Shown: positions 32,763 to 32,958 of the stretch, piece by piece
Layout: every line of letters begins with the position of its first letter
How positions within the stretch are numbered: position 1 is the first letter of the stretch
NCBI GenBank assembly: GCA_023458355.1
Contig: JAEWZS010000102.1
Span: forward strand, 1-32,958
Direction: 5' to 3'
DNA: 32,958 nt
Source: Bacillota bacterium
GTDB lineage: Bacteria; Bacillota; Clostridia; Christensenellales; CAG-138
Notes under the pieces: generated by a model
The model's input: the letters and a program-made list of their open reading frames with translations, nothing else
Told to the model about the DNA's origin: nothing
Database searches by the model: none
Translations under genes and position numbers: made by a program

Positions 32763-32958
32763 TTATTCGAAAATTAAAATTTCCGCTGCCTGCGCGCCGT
32801 TGGAACGAGCGGAAGAATTTAAAGAGAAGATAAGCTTGACATAGCTTGCCTGTACCGGGTTGAAATCAATACGTACCATATTGCCGCTATCGGGGTTAAA
32901 TTCATATTTTGTATCAGGCACAGCGGGAGTGAAATTTACACCATCCGCGCTTGTGAGG
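32763..32958 (-). CDS. C-terminal end of a discoidin (F5/8 type C)-like protein (runs off right edge)
   Basis: On the minus strand the frame is open from the right edge to a TAA at 32763-32765, giving the last 64 residues. The sequence has SADGVNFTPAVPD, then MVRIDFNPVQASYVKLIFSLNSS and the end AAEILIFE. A DG-x-F turn, a YVKLIF strand and a final AEI-x-(I/V)-(F/Y) strand are how F5/8 type C/CBM32-like domains typically end. Such domains usually sit at the end of secreted carbohydrate-active enzymes or surface proteins. The main part is outside the window, so the function is open. Confidence 0.72.
   Translation of the reverse strand, partial: LTSADGVNFTPAVPDTKYEFNPDSGNMVRIDFNPVQASYVKLIFSLNSSARSNGAQAAEILIFE

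Noticed and set aside
1..32958. CRISPR array, prophage or secondary-metabolite cluster
   Set aside because: No regularly spaced repeats, phage structural genes or biosynthetic core genes were seen on either strand.

Overview
The window comes from a low-to-medium GC Gram-positive anaerobe of the Clostridia type. Supporting signs are a complete endospore-germination receptor operon, many lipoproteins, sigma-A promoters of the TTGACA-17-TATAAT type, AGGAGG-like ribosome sites with TTG/GTG starts, and AzlCD, BMP-type and sugar ABC transporters. The genus cannot be fixed from this sequence. No phage, transposase, IS element or CRISPR array was found.

Layout. 1-2655 (-): an 885-codon frame open to the left edge, the N-terminal part of a large PEP/pyruvate-binding (PPDK_N-type) protein. 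3101-4532 (-): a C39-like cysteine peptidase lipoprotein preceded by a consensus promoter and a leader of about 450 nt that folds into at least seven nested helices. 4648-9243 (-): a BMP-family (nucleoside-type) ABC importer, ordered ATPase, permease, permease, lipoprotein. 9411-11683 (-): a two-component system (CHASE-domain LytS-like kinase and a regulator with a SARP-like output). 12310-13710 (+): an AT-rich propeller-like lipoprotein. 13806-14695: divergent tRNA-Arg(ACG) and tRNA-Ala(CGC) genes, each followed by a terminator, a shared small repeat and a second copy of its own tRNA 3' tail. 14947-15378 (+): a cupin. 15448-19804 (-): a gerA-gerB-gerC operon ending in a 57-residue, two-helix membrane protein. 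20019-20327 (+): a zinc-ribbon protein. 20395-22250: an XRE-cupin regulator divergent from azlCD. 22378-24417: a YeiH-type exporter divergent from a LysR regulator. 24639-32696 (+): promoter, LacI-type operator, sugar ABC importer and two different GH65 phosphorylases. 32763-32958 (-): the C-terminal end of a discoidin (F5/8 C)-like protein.

How parts work together. The right third is a coherent alpha-glucoside uptake and phosphorolysis operon: the lipoprotein and two permeases import an oligosaccharide, and the two GH65 enzymes would split it with phosphate to beta-glucose 1-phosphate. The transporter ATPase, the LacI repressor and beta-phosphoglucomutase are not in the window. The left third couples a membrane sensor pair to a nucleoside-type importer. 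The ger operon makes the spore inner-membrane nutrient receptor.

Most notable items: the structured leader RNA (4175-4399), the tRNA-tail-duplicating repeats (13838-14659), and two real coding regions that simple ORF length or edge rules would miss (1-2655 and 15448-15621).
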